Part shown: one piece after another, positions 19,737-27,584 of the stretch
How positions within the stretch are numbered: the first letter of the stretch is position 1
Layout of the letters: the number at the start of each line of letters is the position of its first letter
Assembly: GCF_018408705.1 (NCBI RefSeq)
Contig: NZ_AP023420.1
Location: 992,001 to 1,056,000, forward strand
DNA: 64,000 bases
Reading direction: 5' to 3'
From: Pusillibacter faecalis
GTDB lineage: Bacteria > Bacillota > Clostridia > Oscillospirales > Oscillospiraceae
Position numbers and translations under genes: made by a program
Notes under the pieces: model-generated
Database searches by the model: none
The model's input: only the letters and a program-made list of their open reading frames with translations
What the model was told of the DNA's origin: nothing

Positions 19737-19750
19737 ATGCAATTTCGCAT
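19737..19750. promoter_or_regulatory. Candidate enhancer (UAS) 1 for the sigma-54 activator
   Basis: An inverted repeat ATGC-N6-GCAT, extended to ATTATGC / GCATAAT, lies just after the activator gene and about 290 bases upstream of the -24 element. A second site with the same half-sites and spacing occurs at 19849. Confidence 0.45.
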
Positions 19751-19848
19751 AATTTAAGGGTGGTCTTTCTTTTTTGCATAGAAAAAATATTTAAAATGAG
19801 AGCAATGCAAGGATTTTTCAGGCCATTTTTTTCACGGTTTTTTATTTT

Positions 19849-19862
19849 ATGCAAAAATGCAT
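19849..19862. promoter_or_regulatory. Candidate enhancer (UAS) 2 for the sigma-54 activator
   Basis: ATGC-AAAAAT-GCAT has the same half-sites and the same 6-base spacing as the site at 19737, 112 bases further downstream and about 180 bases before the -24 element. The surrounding 19722-20112 region is strongly AT-rich. Confidence 0.45.
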
Positions 19863-20034
19863 TTTTAAAATTGTGTAAAAGCCGAAACTGCTGTATTTTG
19901 TGTATTCTTATGTGAAAATCAGATTAAAACTTTATAAAACACCTTCCCTTTTGGCTCCAACTTTCACAAAAGCATCCCGGGATTTTGTTGGATAATTCAC
20001 AAACTTTTTTTCCGATATGGGGAGAGAGAAATAT

Positions 20035-20051
20035 TTGGCACAAAAATTGCT
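20035..20051 (+). promoter_or_regulatory. Sigma-54 (-24/-12) promoter
   Basis: TTGGCAC-AAAAA-TTGCT matches the sigma-54 consensus TTGGCAC-N5-TTGCW at every conserved base, with the invariant GG and GC spaced by 10 bases. Transcription should start near 20062, about 50 bases before the M20 hydrolase gene. Confidence 0.9.
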
Positions 20052-20112
20052 ATATATTCTTTTGCGGTGATAGACACCAAATATTTGATAATGAAAAAAG
20101 GAGTGGCAAACT

Positions 20113-21378
20113 ATGTATCGCTGTGACATGAAGAGCATGGAAGACAAGATTAAAACCTTTAGTAAATTCGGCGATGCCGGCCATGGCGGAATTACTCGCT
20201 ATGCACTGTCAGAAGAGGACAAGATGGCTCGTGCAGAATGGCTGCGTCGGATGGAAGCTATTGGTGCCACAATTGAGATGGATGATCTGGCTAACATGTA
20301 TGCCACGCTCCCCGGCTCCGAGCCCGGCCTGAAGCGCATCGTAATGGGATCTCACTGCGACAGCGTGAAAAACGGCGGCAACTATGACGGTATTCTGGGC
20401 GTGATGAGCGCCATGGAAGTGCTGGAAACCGTGGTGCGGGAAAACATCCCCCATCGCCACCCCCTGACTGCCATGATTTTCACGAACGAGGAGGGGTCTG
20501 AGTTCCCGCCCTGCATGATGTGCTCCGGCACCATGGCACACGATTACATGCCCGAACGTTTCCGGGATAACTTTGAGTACAGCAAGATGATGGCCTCTAA
20601 GTCTATCCTGACGCCTGATGTTACCTTTGGCGAGCGTTTGGCTGCCTTCCCCTATAAGGGCGACAAGGCCAACCGTATGAGCCCCGAGAAATACATGGCC
20701 CTCTTTGAGACCCACATCGAGCAGGGTCCCATCCTGGAGGATGCCGGCAAGGACATTGGCGTAGTCACCTGCGTGCTGGGCCAGATGCTCTATCGTGTGA
20801 AGTTCTATGGCTTTGCGGCTCACGCCGGCACCTTCCCCATGAAGAAGCGCCATGACGCCTTCCACGCTGCCGCCGAGGCCCTGTGCTACCTCCACGAGGA
20901 AATTGACAAGCTGGGCTATGAGGATTTGGTCTACACCACCGGCGAGGTTGTGATCCATCCTTGCGTGAATACGGTCATCCCCGACTTCTTTGACTTCTCC
21001 ATCGATGTACGCCATGAGAATCCCGAGGTTCTCAACAAGGTCCGCGAAATTCTCTTCAGCCTGGAAAAGCGCGAGTGGCAAAAGTGCAAATGTGAGGTGG
21101 TTCTGGGCTGGAACCGTGACACCGTGTACTGGGACAAGAAGCTGGTTGGCTATGTCCGCGAGGCTGTGGAAGAGCTGGGGATCTCCCATATGGATATCAA
21201 TTCTGGCGCCGGCCATGATGCGCAGTACATCTCCTATATGATTCCCACCACGATGATTTTTGCTCCTTCCGACAAGGGCCTTTCTCACTGCGAGGTGGAG
21301 CACACCTCTGTGGAGCAGTGCACCAATGCCGCCACTGTTATGCTGAACGCGGTATTAAAGGCTGACAAGGACCAGTAA
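20113..21378 (+). CDS. Zn-dependent M20-type hydrolase (hydantoinase/carbamoylase family)
   Basis: Encodes 421 residues. Metal ligands of the amidase M20C family are visible: GSHCDSVKNGGNYDG (His and bridging Asp), FTNEEGSEF (Glu), ETHIEQGP (His) and LSHCEVEHTS (C-terminal His). Relatives are beta-ureidopropionase, N-carbamoyl-L-amino-acid hydrolase and allantoate amidohydrolase, all of which remove a carbamoyl group as CO2 and ammonia. With PreTA and the dihydropyrimidinase upstream, N-carbamoyl-beta-alanine hydrolysis is the best guess. It is driven by a sigma-54 promoter. Start ATG 20113 follows AAAGGAGTGGCAAACT. Confidence 0.88.
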   Translation: MYRCDMKSMEDKIKTFSKFGDAGHGGITRYALSEEDKMARAEWLRRMEAIGATIEMDDLANMYATLPGSEPGLKRIVMGSHCDSVKNGGNYDGILGVMSAMEVLETVVRENIPHRHPLTAMIFTNEEGSEFPPCMMCSGTMAHDYMPERFRDNFEYSKMMASKSILTPDVTFGERLAAFPYKGDKANRMSPEKYMALFETHIEQGPILEDAGKDIGVVTCVLGQMLYRVKFYGFAAHAGTFPMKKRHDAFHAAAEALCYLHEEIDKLGYEDLVYTTGEVVIHPCVNTVIPDFFDFSIDVRHENPEVLNKVREILFSLEKREWQKCKCEVVLGWNRDTVYWDKKLVGYVREAVEELGISHMDINSGAGHDAQYISYMIPTTMIFAPSDKGLSHCEVEHTSVEQCTNAATVMLNAVLKADKDQ

Positions 21379-21416
21379 AATTCCCGCGGGAATTTTCCGC
21401 CTTTCTGGAAAGGCGG
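21377..21416 (+). other. Intercistronic palindrome plus hairpin
   Basis: A perfect 20-bp palindrome (AAAATTCCCG and its complement, 21377-21396) abuts a stem CCGCCTTT / AAAGGCGG (21397-21416). It lies between the hydrolase and the DUF5058 gene and may act in mRNA processing or partial termination. Confidence 0.5.
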
Positions 21417-21456
21417 GTGTTCCAGTTTGAATTGAGAAAGGAAGTGCAAATATCCA

Positions 21457-22191
21457 ATGAATGGGTTTGTCGATACGATGACAAACGGTGGGTGGAAGGC
21501 AATTGCAAACGGAGCAGGCATGTGGATGGCAGTGATTCCGACTGTGATCGCCCTGTGTGCCCAGGCCGTTGTCTTTATCCGCCAAGCAATTAAGGCTGGC
21601 CCCATGGTGGGGCTCACCAAGGACGATATCAGCACCGCTATGAAAGCCGGTACCATCTGCACCATCGGCCCCGGTATGTCCATGTTCACTGTCATGGTGG
21701 CCTTTATGAACCTGATCGGCGCACCGTATGCGTGGCTGCGTCTTTCCATCATCGGCACCATCACCACGGAGATGCTGGGTGCCACCGCCGGCGCCACCGC
21801 CCTGGGCGTGGAGCTCGGAAGCCCCGACTATGGCATCATCGCCTTCTGCAACTCTGTTTGGGTCATTGCTTTGAATACCTGGGGCTTCTTCCTGGTAAAC
21901 CTCCTCTTTGCTCACCGGATTGAAGGCCTCAAGAATGTCCTTGACCGTCATGATACTCAGATCTTCAGCATCGTCGGGACTTGCGTCATGATTGGCTGCA
22001 TTGCTCAGTTTATGGCTGGTCAGATGGTAAACGGCATTCCGTATGTCGTCGCGGGCGTTGCAGGCTTCTGTATCATGCTTGCTTTCTTGAAGATTGCAGA
22101 CAAGAAGCCCAAGTTCGGCGAGTTTGCGCTGGGTCTGGCGATGCTGGCCGCGATCTTTATCGCCCAGGTAGTCAAGAATATGGGGGTGTAA
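21457..22191 (+). CDS. DUF5058 family membrane protein
   Basis: Encodes 244 residues with about 6-7 transmembrane segments and a conserved GPMVGLTKDDISTAMKAGTI cytoplasmic loop, the pattern I associate with DUF5058. The family has no assigned function. It is followed four bases later by another integral membrane protein and preceded by a sigma-54-driven carbamoyl hydrolase, so the pair may form a transporter for the hydrolase substrate or product. This role is inference from position. The ATG at 21457 has GAAAGGAAGTGCAAATATCCA upstream with AAGGAAG as ribosome site. Confidence 0.75.
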   Translation: MNGFVDTMTNGGWKAIANGAGMWMAVIPTVIALCAQAVVFIRQAIKAGPMVGLTKDDISTAMKAGTICTIGPGMSMFTVMVAFMNLIGAPYAWLRLSIIGTITTEMLGATAGATALGVELGSPDYGIIAFCNSVWVIALNTWGFFLVNLLFAHRIEGLKNVLDRHDTQIFSIVGTCVMIGCIAQFMAGQMVNGIPYVVAGVAGFCIMLAFLKIADKKPKFGEFALGLAMLAAIFIAQVVKNMGV

Positions 22192-22195
22192 TACA

Positions 22196-22894
22196 ATGGC
22201 AAACGATCACATGTCCAATAACTCCGCCTCTATGGATCAGGAGTTTCATGACAAGTATACCGTCAAGATGATCCGCAACGGCCGTCTGACCACCTTGATT
22301 GCGGCTCTTTTGACTCTGGTCCCCCCTCTGTATCTGTGGCTGGTCGTCGGCTTTAAGCCCACCTGGGGCCAGATTGGTGCCGGCTGGAGTATCATGTTCT
22401 CTGCCTATTTCCTATTGTACTTCTTTGAGCCCTTAGGGTTCTATCCCCAGATGGGACTCTCCGGCATTTACATTGGCTATCTGGCCGGCAACATCCCCTC
22501 TGTCCGCCTGCCCGCCATGCTGGCGGCTCAGTCCGCCACCGGCTGTGAGGCCGGCACCAAGCGCGGCGAGCTGGTGGGAACCATTGCCATCGGTATGTCC
22601 GTGTTTGTCAACCTGGCTTTCACAACCGCGGCAGCCCTGACAGGTGTTTATATCCTGGAAATTCTGCCGGAATTTGTGCTGGACGCCTTTGATTTCTGCT
22701 TACCGGCTATCCTGGGCGGCGTACTGGCCCAGTACTGGCGGAAGAATCGGATCTTTGTGCCGGTGATTCTCGTGATCTGCCTGGGGCTGCAGCTGGCGCC
22801 GATCCCCAATTTCCTCCGGTTCCCCGGCGCGATTGTCATCAGCATCATCCTGGGCGCTTTCCTGTATTCTCAGAAGAAAAAGAAAGCTGCGTAA
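22196..22894 (+). CDS. Uncharacterised integral membrane protein, partner of DUF5058
   Basis: Encodes 232 residues with about six membrane helices and a conserved-looking loop containing SVRLPAMLAAQSATGCEAGT, followed by basic KKKKAA at the C-terminus. I do not recognise a named family. It begins four bases after the DUF5058 stop (GGGGGTGTAATACA upstream), which implies coupled translation and probably a heteromeric complex. Its pairing with a two-protein membrane system behind an amidohydrolase resembles a small secondary transporter split into two subunits. Confidence 0.7.
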   Translation: MANDHMSNNSASMDQEFHDKYTVKMIRNGRLTTLIAALLTLVPPLYLWLVVGFKPTWGQIGAGWSIMFSAYFLLYFFEPLGFYPQMGLSGIYIGYLAGNIPSVRLPAMLAAQSATGCEAGTKRGELVGTIAIGMSVFVNLAFTTAAALTGVYILEILPEFVLDAFDFCLPAILGGVLAQYWRKNRIFVPVILVICLGLQLAPIPNFLRFPGAIVISIILGAFLYSQKKKKAA

Positions 22895-22909
22895 CACAGT
22901 TGTTTTACC

Positions 22910-22944
22910 GGGGCTGGTTCCGCGCTCTGCGCGAAACCAGCCCC
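22910..22944 (+). terminator. Hairpin after the DUF5058 pair
   Basis: GGGGCTGGTT pairs with AACCAGCCCC (10 bp), with a further CGCG/CGCG pairing inside the loop. There is no U-run, so this may be a weak terminator or an RNA stabiliser. Confidence 0.5.
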
Positions 22945-22993
22945 TCCGCCTTGATTTCCGAAGCGGCGGAGGAAAGATGAAAGGAGCATTCCC

Positions 22994-24235
22994 TTGAAAA
23001 AATCCCGCCTTTGTTTATTCGCCTTCCGGCCAGAACACTACCGCGAAATGGAGGCTTATCTGCAAGATATGTCACAGCAGGGCTGGCGCCTGAAATGGTG
23101 CAGAGGCATTCTCGCCGGCTTTGAACAGGAAGCCGGCGAACCCGTGCGCTATGCGGTGGACCCCTATGCCATGACCTCCCTGATCCATTTCAGAAGATAC
23201 CCTGGGTCTCGTCTCTATGAGCGCATGCAGGAGGGCTGGACAGGGGCCGGACGGAGCAAAGGCTGCCAGATTCTCCGCACCACAAACACCTCGCTGCAAA
23301 GCCCTGTCCCCGCCGAGGACCAAACATCTCTCATTCGAAATACCTGCCGGCTGGCATCTTTGCTCATTGTGTTGTTTATCCTGGGCATGGGCGGCTTTTT
23401 ACTTTCCAAGCCAGCGGTGGTCTATACCCTGATCCTGACAAATTTGTACCTGGTGGTGGCGGCAATCGCGGCATTTCTGCTGGTGTATCATGCCTGCAAC
23501 CTTCTGTTGCTTCTCCTGCCTGAACGCTCACCCAGCAACCCGCGCCTTTGCAAGCGCTATCTGCTGCACAGCGGAATTCTGCTGCTGTTGCTACTTGCGG
23601 CAGTTTTACTGATGCTGGGTGGCCGCAACGACATGATGATATACCTGCTTCTCCCCATTCTGGTCATCATCATTGGCTCTATAGCCCTGAAAATACTCTC
23701 TCACCATGTGGACTCCCACAAGCTTTTTCCCGCCGTGGTATTCATGGGTGTTGTGTTATTTGGTCTGATTATTTTTGCCAACACTCGTCTGAGCGCCTCC
23801 AGCACACAGTGGACCGCTCAGCGGCAGGAAGAGCTGCTCGCCCATGCGGACAGCCTGCCGGTGCTGCACTTGGCGGACTTTGGAGATACCTCTGAGATGC
23901 AGAATGCCGTACAGACCAACCAATCCCTCCTGGGCAGCAATCTGTTATACGCAGAGGAATCTGAGACTGGCTATGTTTTCACCAATTACACCACAACCCG
24001 CAGCGTTTTTCTGGCGGAGCAGATCTTCCAGTACCTCTATCAGCAGGCACAGGCGGACTTTGGAGAAGTTTTTGTTGAAAAAACAGCGGGAGACTTGACC
24101 TATTATGCCCTAGAAAACGCCAATACCTATCTCCTCCAGCGAAACGCTGCTGTTTACTTCTGTACCTTCCCCTCAGAGGCGGAGCCAGAGGAAATGTTCC
24201 AGCTCCTCTTTGCTCGGGAAACACCCTCCGCATAG
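22994..24235 (+). CDS. DUF2812 domain membrane protein
   Basis: Encodes 413 residues from a TTG at 22994 with GAAAGGAGCATTCCC upstream. Residues 1-70 match the DUF2812 pattern (FAFRPEHYREMEAYLQDMSQQGWRLKW and a following FEQ...RYAVDP segment). Six or so membrane helices occupy roughly residues 110-260, and a C-terminal extracytoplasmic domain of about 140 residues follows. DUF2812 proteins are common in Firmicutes and are often near PadR regulators; no PadR gene is present here. Function is unknown. Confidence 0.8.
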   Translation: MKKSRLCLFAFRPEHYREMEAYLQDMSQQGWRLKWCRGILAGFEQEAGEPVRYAVDPYAMTSLIHFRRYPGSRLYERMQEGWTGAGRSKGCQILRTTNTSLQSPVPAEDQTSLIRNTCRLASLLIVLFILGMGGFLLSKPAVVYTLILTNLYLVVAAIAAFLLVYHACNLLLLLLPERSPSNPRLCKRYLLHSGILLLLLLAAVLLMLGGRNDMMIYLLLPILVIIIGSIALKILSHHVDSHKLFPAVVFMGVVLFGLIIFANTRLSASSTQWTAQRQEELLAHADSLPVLHLADFGDTSEMQNAVQTNQSLLGSNLLYAEESETGYVFTNYTTTRSVFLAEQIFQYLYQQAQADFGEVFVEKTAGDLTYYALENANTYLLQRNAAVYFCTFPSEAEPEEMFQLLFARETPSA

Positions 24236-24353
24236 ACCTTCGCTCTCGCAGGAATGCGAACCGTTCATAACGTTCACCAGCCGTTTGTGAATCTTCCATC
24301 ATACGAAGAAACGAAGCTGCCATCGAAGCATTATCCATATGAAGCCAACGAGA

Positions 24354-24396
24354 TAGCGGCGAGTCATCCCTTGGATGACTCGCCGCTATTATTTTT
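24354..24396 (+). terminator. Strong terminator after the DUF2812 gene
   Basis: A perfect 16-bp stem TAGCGGCGAGTCATCC with a 3-base loop is followed by TTATTTTT. Confidence 0.93.
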
Positions 24397-24797
24397 ACAA
24401 ACGCTCTATATCAGATGTCTGATCGGAAGGACTCCTTATCCGAATATCCGCACAGCCAGATTGTGACGGAAGCCAGGCCCAGTTCCTATAAATTTGACAC
24501 AACACAAAGCCGACAGAGATGGTCTTGCGTAAGATAAGGGCGCCGCTTTATATTTGCGGGACATTGGGAAGCACATCGCAAGAACACTGCATCACTTCCC
24601 TCCAAAAGCTTTTGTATTTGACGTTCAGAAGTCAAAAGAATCGGATAAAATTTGTGCACTTCAGAAAGATTCATATCCTGCAAGCAGATGCGCTCTGGTG
24701 CAGAGAGTGTCATTGAGAGGTTGGTGCGTTTGCCTGTTGGAGGATTTGTGATCGGCTGACAGCACCCATACGCGCACCATCAATGTTAGCCTCATAT
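24397..24797. other. Non-coding stretch before the sugar-acid operon
   Basis: About 400 bases with only short frames that lack ribosome sites and known motifs. No RNA gene or mobile element was recognised. It may hold remnants of a lost gene, but nothing can be identified. Confidence 0.5.
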
Positions 24798-24812
24798 ATA
24801 AACCGGTTAACG
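24798..24812. promoter_or_regulatory. LacI-type operator 1 upstream of the sugar-acid operon
   Basis: ATAAACCGGTTAACG contains the palindrome AACCGGTT with the central CG typical of LacI-family operators. It lies about 65 bases upstream of the -35 box. Its first ten bases recur exactly at 37375, beyond the LacI gene. Confidence 0.55.
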
Positions 24813-24871
24813 TTATTTTTCACAAAAACAAAAGGCTCTTTTGTTTATTTGGGAAAAAAGCAAAAAATATG

Positions 24872-24900
24872 TTGAAATGCAAAAAGTAACTCTGTATAAT
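24872..24900 (+). promoter_or_regulatory. Sigma-A promoter of the sugar-acid operon
   Basis: TTGAAA at 24872-24877 and a perfect TATAAT at 24895-24900 are 17 bases apart. The start of transcription should be near 24907, leaving a leader of about 90 bases that includes operator 2. Confidence 0.85.
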
Positions 24901-24972
24901 GCATGCTATAAGAGCTAATTTTTGGAGAAAATTCCATAATTTATAATTAGTTTTGCATTTTTATTTTTTATG

Positions 24973-24985
24973 AAACCGATTAATC
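24973..24985. promoter_or_regulatory. LacI-type operator 2 in the operon leader
   Basis: AAACCGATTAATC shares the AAACCG half and the central CG with operator 1 and lies about 65 bases downstream of the predicted transcription start. The two sites flank the promoter, as expected for repression by looping or roadblock. Confidence 0.5.
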
Positions 24986-24999
24986 TTTAAGGGGGTAAT

Positions 25000-25938
25000 A
25001 TGATGCAATTTAACAATTATGAGGATATTGTCCAGATGACTCCCCTCTGGAAAGGTGACCGTTTTCCAGATGGCCGTCCTCGTGTGGCCGACAGCGTCTT
25101 GGCGCGTTTGCGGAGCATGAGCATTGAAGAAGTCTGGCGTTTGGCCTGGATGAAGCTAAATAATTACCAATTCCAGGGTGACTTTAAGTGCACGCATAGC
25201 ACGATGAAGCCCACTGTCGGTCGGGCAGTGACCGCAACCTTTGTGCCTATCCGAGAAGATTTGGAAATCGCCATGATGCGGCAGGCGAAGTCCCAGGGTA
25301 TGAAAGGCATGTACAACCAGTGGGTGGTTGATAGTTTGGTCGAGGACGATGTCTTCGTGGCCGATCTGTTTGACAAGACCGAGTACGGCACTCTTGTGGG
25401 CGGAAATCTGGCAACCGTGATTCGCCAGAAGACTAAGCGCGGCGGCGCCGTAGTGTGGGGCAGCATTCGTGATGTCCAGCAGATCCGCGATATCGACGAT
25501 ATCAACATCTTTTACCGCGGGTTCCACCCCTCCCCCATTCGTGACATTTGCTTGACCGGATTCAACTCCCCCTGTCGGATCGGCCACGCAACCTGCCTTC
25601 CCGGCGATGTGGTATACGCCTGCGAGTGCGGTGTGTGTTTTATTCCCCCTCACATGGCTGAGGAGGTTGCGGAGGATGCCGAGAAGGTCCATATCCGTGA
25701 TATCTTTGGTTTCCAACGCATTCACGAGGGCAAATACTCCGCCACCGCCATTGATGAGTTCCCTTGGAAAATCGAGATCTTCGAGGACTTTATGAACTGG
25801 CTGAAAACTGACGAGAGAGCCGCTCCCTATCGCCATCTCACCTGGGAAAAAGAACGCCAGCTGATCATTGACCGTCGGGATCTGGAGCATGAGCGCTACA
25901 ACTTGGATTCCTGCCGCAAGGACCTTTGTGATGTCTGA
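25000..25938 (+). CDS. RraA-like family protein (large paralogue)
   Basis: Encodes 312 residues, first gene of the operon. The RraA/HMG-aldolase fold signature is visible: an N-terminal helical part, AVTATFVPIREDLE, GGNLATVIRQK and GAVVWGSIRDVQQI with the metal/substrate Arg-Asp pair. The C-terminal part lacks the standard DxDG motif (here ACECGVCFIPP), unlike the shorter paralogue at 34082. Family members are divalent-metal aldolases or decarboxylases of 4-hydroxy-2-oxo acids, or regulators of RNase E; many are unassigned. In this operon an activity on a 2-keto sugar acid is plausible. The ATG at 25003 is an equally good start. Confidence 0.8.
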   Translation: MMQFNNYEDIVQMTPLWKGDRFPDGRPRVADSVLARLRSMSIEEVWRLAWMKLNNYQFQGDFKCTHSTMKPTVGRAVTATFVPIREDLEIAMMRQAKSQGMKGMYNQWVVDSLVEDDVFVADLFDKTEYGTLVGGNLATVIRQKTKRGGAVVWGSIRDVQQIRDIDDINIFYRGFHPSPIRDICLTGFNSPCRIGHATCLPGDVVYACECGVCFIPPHMAEEVAEDAEKVHIRDIFGFQRIHEGKYSATAIDEFPWKIEIFEDFMNWLKTDERAAPYRHLTWEKERQLIIDRRDLEHERYNLDSCRKDLCDV

Positions 25939-25955
25939 TTGTGGAGATTTGAGAT

Positions 25956-26918
25956 ATGAAAATCAAACATACCATCTTAGTCGGTGAGCCTATGGGATTG
26001 TTTATTGCCGATGAGCTCGGCAAGCTAGAGGATGTGAATCACTTTTCCTTTACTACTTGCGGTGCGGAGCTGAATGTGGCCATCGGCATGAAGCGCTTGG
26101 GACATGATGTCTCCTATATGACAAAGCTAGGCAACGATCCCTTTGGAGCCCGTATTGTTAACCACATCAAAGAACTCGGCATCTCCACGGATTTGATCCA
26201 ATTTTCCCCTGAACATCCAACGGGTTTCATGTTTAAGTCCATGGTTACTGACGGCGATCCCAGTATTTTTTACTTCCGCAAGGGAAGTGCCGCCTCGACG
26301 CTCAATGCGGAGGATGTGGCTGCTCTGGATTTCTCCTCCTATAGCGCTGTACACGTAACCGGTATCACTCCAGCTCTTTCTGAGACAGCCCGGAAGGCAG
26401 TTTTTGCTCTAGCGAAGATCGCCCGGGAGCAAAATCTCCAGTTCTCTTTCGACCCCAACCTGCGGCTGCAGCTATGGCCGGACCATCAGCTCATGGCCCA
26501 ATGCATCAATTCTCTGGCGTTCCAGTCCGATTTGTTCCTGCCGGGTGTCAATGAGGCAAAGCTCCTGATGGGCGAAGTTGAGCCGGAGAAGATCGCTACA
26601 TACTATTTGGACGGCGGCGCAAAGGCTGTGGTAGTAAAGCTGGGTGCCAAGGGCGCCTATTACGCCACCCGCGAAACCCAAGGCTATGTCCCCGGCTTTC
26701 ATGTGGAGCACATTGTAGATACCGTCGGCGCCGGAGACGGTTTTGCCGCCGGCGTCCTCACCGGATTAGAGGAGGGTCTTTCTCTGGAAAAGGCTGTGCG
26801 CCGCGGCTGTGCCATCGGTGCCATTCAGCTGATGAGCAAGGGCGATAATGACGGCCTCCCCTCCCGGGAGGAGTTGGAGCGTTTTATGGCCGGAGAACCA
26901 ACATGGAGAGTCATATGA
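25956..26918 (+). CDS. kdgK: PfkB family sugar kinase, probable 2-keto-3-deoxygluconate kinase
   Basis: Encodes 320 residues of the ribokinase/PfkB fold. The N-terminal substrate site TTCGAELNVAIGMKRLG and the C-terminal catalytic signature DTVGAGDGFAAG, with its Asp base, are intact. It phosphorylates 2-keto-3-deoxygluconate (KDG) or a close analogue with ATP. The next gene is a KDPG aldolase that overlaps it by four bases (ATGA), which strongly supports the KDG assignment. The start ATG follows GTGGAGATTTGAGAT. Confidence 0.88.
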   Translation: MKIKHTILVGEPMGLFIADELGKLEDVNHFSFTTCGAELNVAIGMKRLGHDVSYMTKLGNDPFGARIVNHIKELGISTDLIQFSPEHPTGFMFKSMVTDGDPSIFYFRKGSAASTLNAEDVAALDFSSYSAVHVTGITPALSETARKAVFALAKIAREQNLQFSFDPNLRLQLWPDHQLMAQCINSLAFQSDLFLPGVNEAKLLMGEVEPEKIATYYLDGGAKAVVVKLGAKGAYYATRETQGYVPGFHVEHIVDTVGAGDGFAAGVLTGLEEGLSLEKAVRRGCAIGAIQLMSKGDNDGLPSREELERFMAGEPTWRVI

Positions 26919-27562
26919 GCGAGGTTATCCTTAAATTTCAACAGGCTGGCCTGGTGCCAGTCGTCGTGCTGGACACCCCAGAGCAGGCGGTCCCTCTGGC
27001 AAAAGCCCTGCTGGACGGGGGAATTGATGTTATGGAAGTCACCTATCGCACGGATGCAGCAGAGCAGGCTATCAGCCGCATCGCCCGGGAAGTCCCTGAG
27101 ATGACTGTCGGAGCTGGTACCGTTTTAGATGCCGCCACCGCCGCGAATGCTCTGGCCGCTGGAGCCAAATTTCTAGTGAGCCCAGGTCTCTCCCTGGAGG
27201 AGGTTGCATACTGCCATGCACGCAGCGCTCCTCTCTTTCCTGGAATTGCCACCGCCAGCGAGCTGCAAGCTGCTGTCTGTGCCGGTTTAACCGCAGTGAA
27301 ATTCTTTCCCGCCCAACAGTTGGGAGGCCCGGCCATAATCCAGGCACTTGGCGCCGCTTTCCCGAAAGTGCGGTTCATGCCTACCGGCGGCATTGGTTTG
27401 GAAAATCTGGAAAGCTACCTCTCTCTCCCCAATGTGTTTGCCTGCGGCGGAAGCTGGGTATGTCCCACCAGGCTGATTCGCAGCGGGGAATTCCAGGTGA
27501 TTACCGCCCTTTGCCGAAATGCCCGGAAAGAGGTGGAGCGCATTCTGAGTAATTGTGCGTGA
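26915..27562 (+). CDS. eda: 2-keto-3-deoxy-6-phosphogluconate (KDPG/KHG) aldolase
   Basis: Encodes 215 residues from the ATG at 26915 that overlaps the kinase stop. The class I aldolase motifs are present: VMEVTYRTDAA (Glu and Arg), LVSPGLS, and the Schiff-base lysine in AVKFFPAQQLGG, followed by FMPTGGIG. It cleaves KDPG into pyruvate and glyceraldehyde-3-phosphate. With the kinase it forms the terminal two steps of hexonate/hexuronate catabolism in the cytoplasm. Confidence 0.92.
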   Translation: MSEVILKFQQAGLVPVVVLDTPEQAVPLAKALLDGGIDVMEVTYRTDAAEQAISRIAREVPEMTVGAGTVLDAATAANALAAGAKFLVSPGLSLEEVAYCHARSAPLFPGIATASELQAAVCAGLTAVKFFPAQQLGGPAIIQALGAAFPKVRFMPTGGIGLENLESYLSLPNVFACGGSWVCPTRLIRSGEFQVITALCRNARKEVERILSNCA

Positions 27563-27584
27563 GTCCGCCATAGAAAGGAATCAT

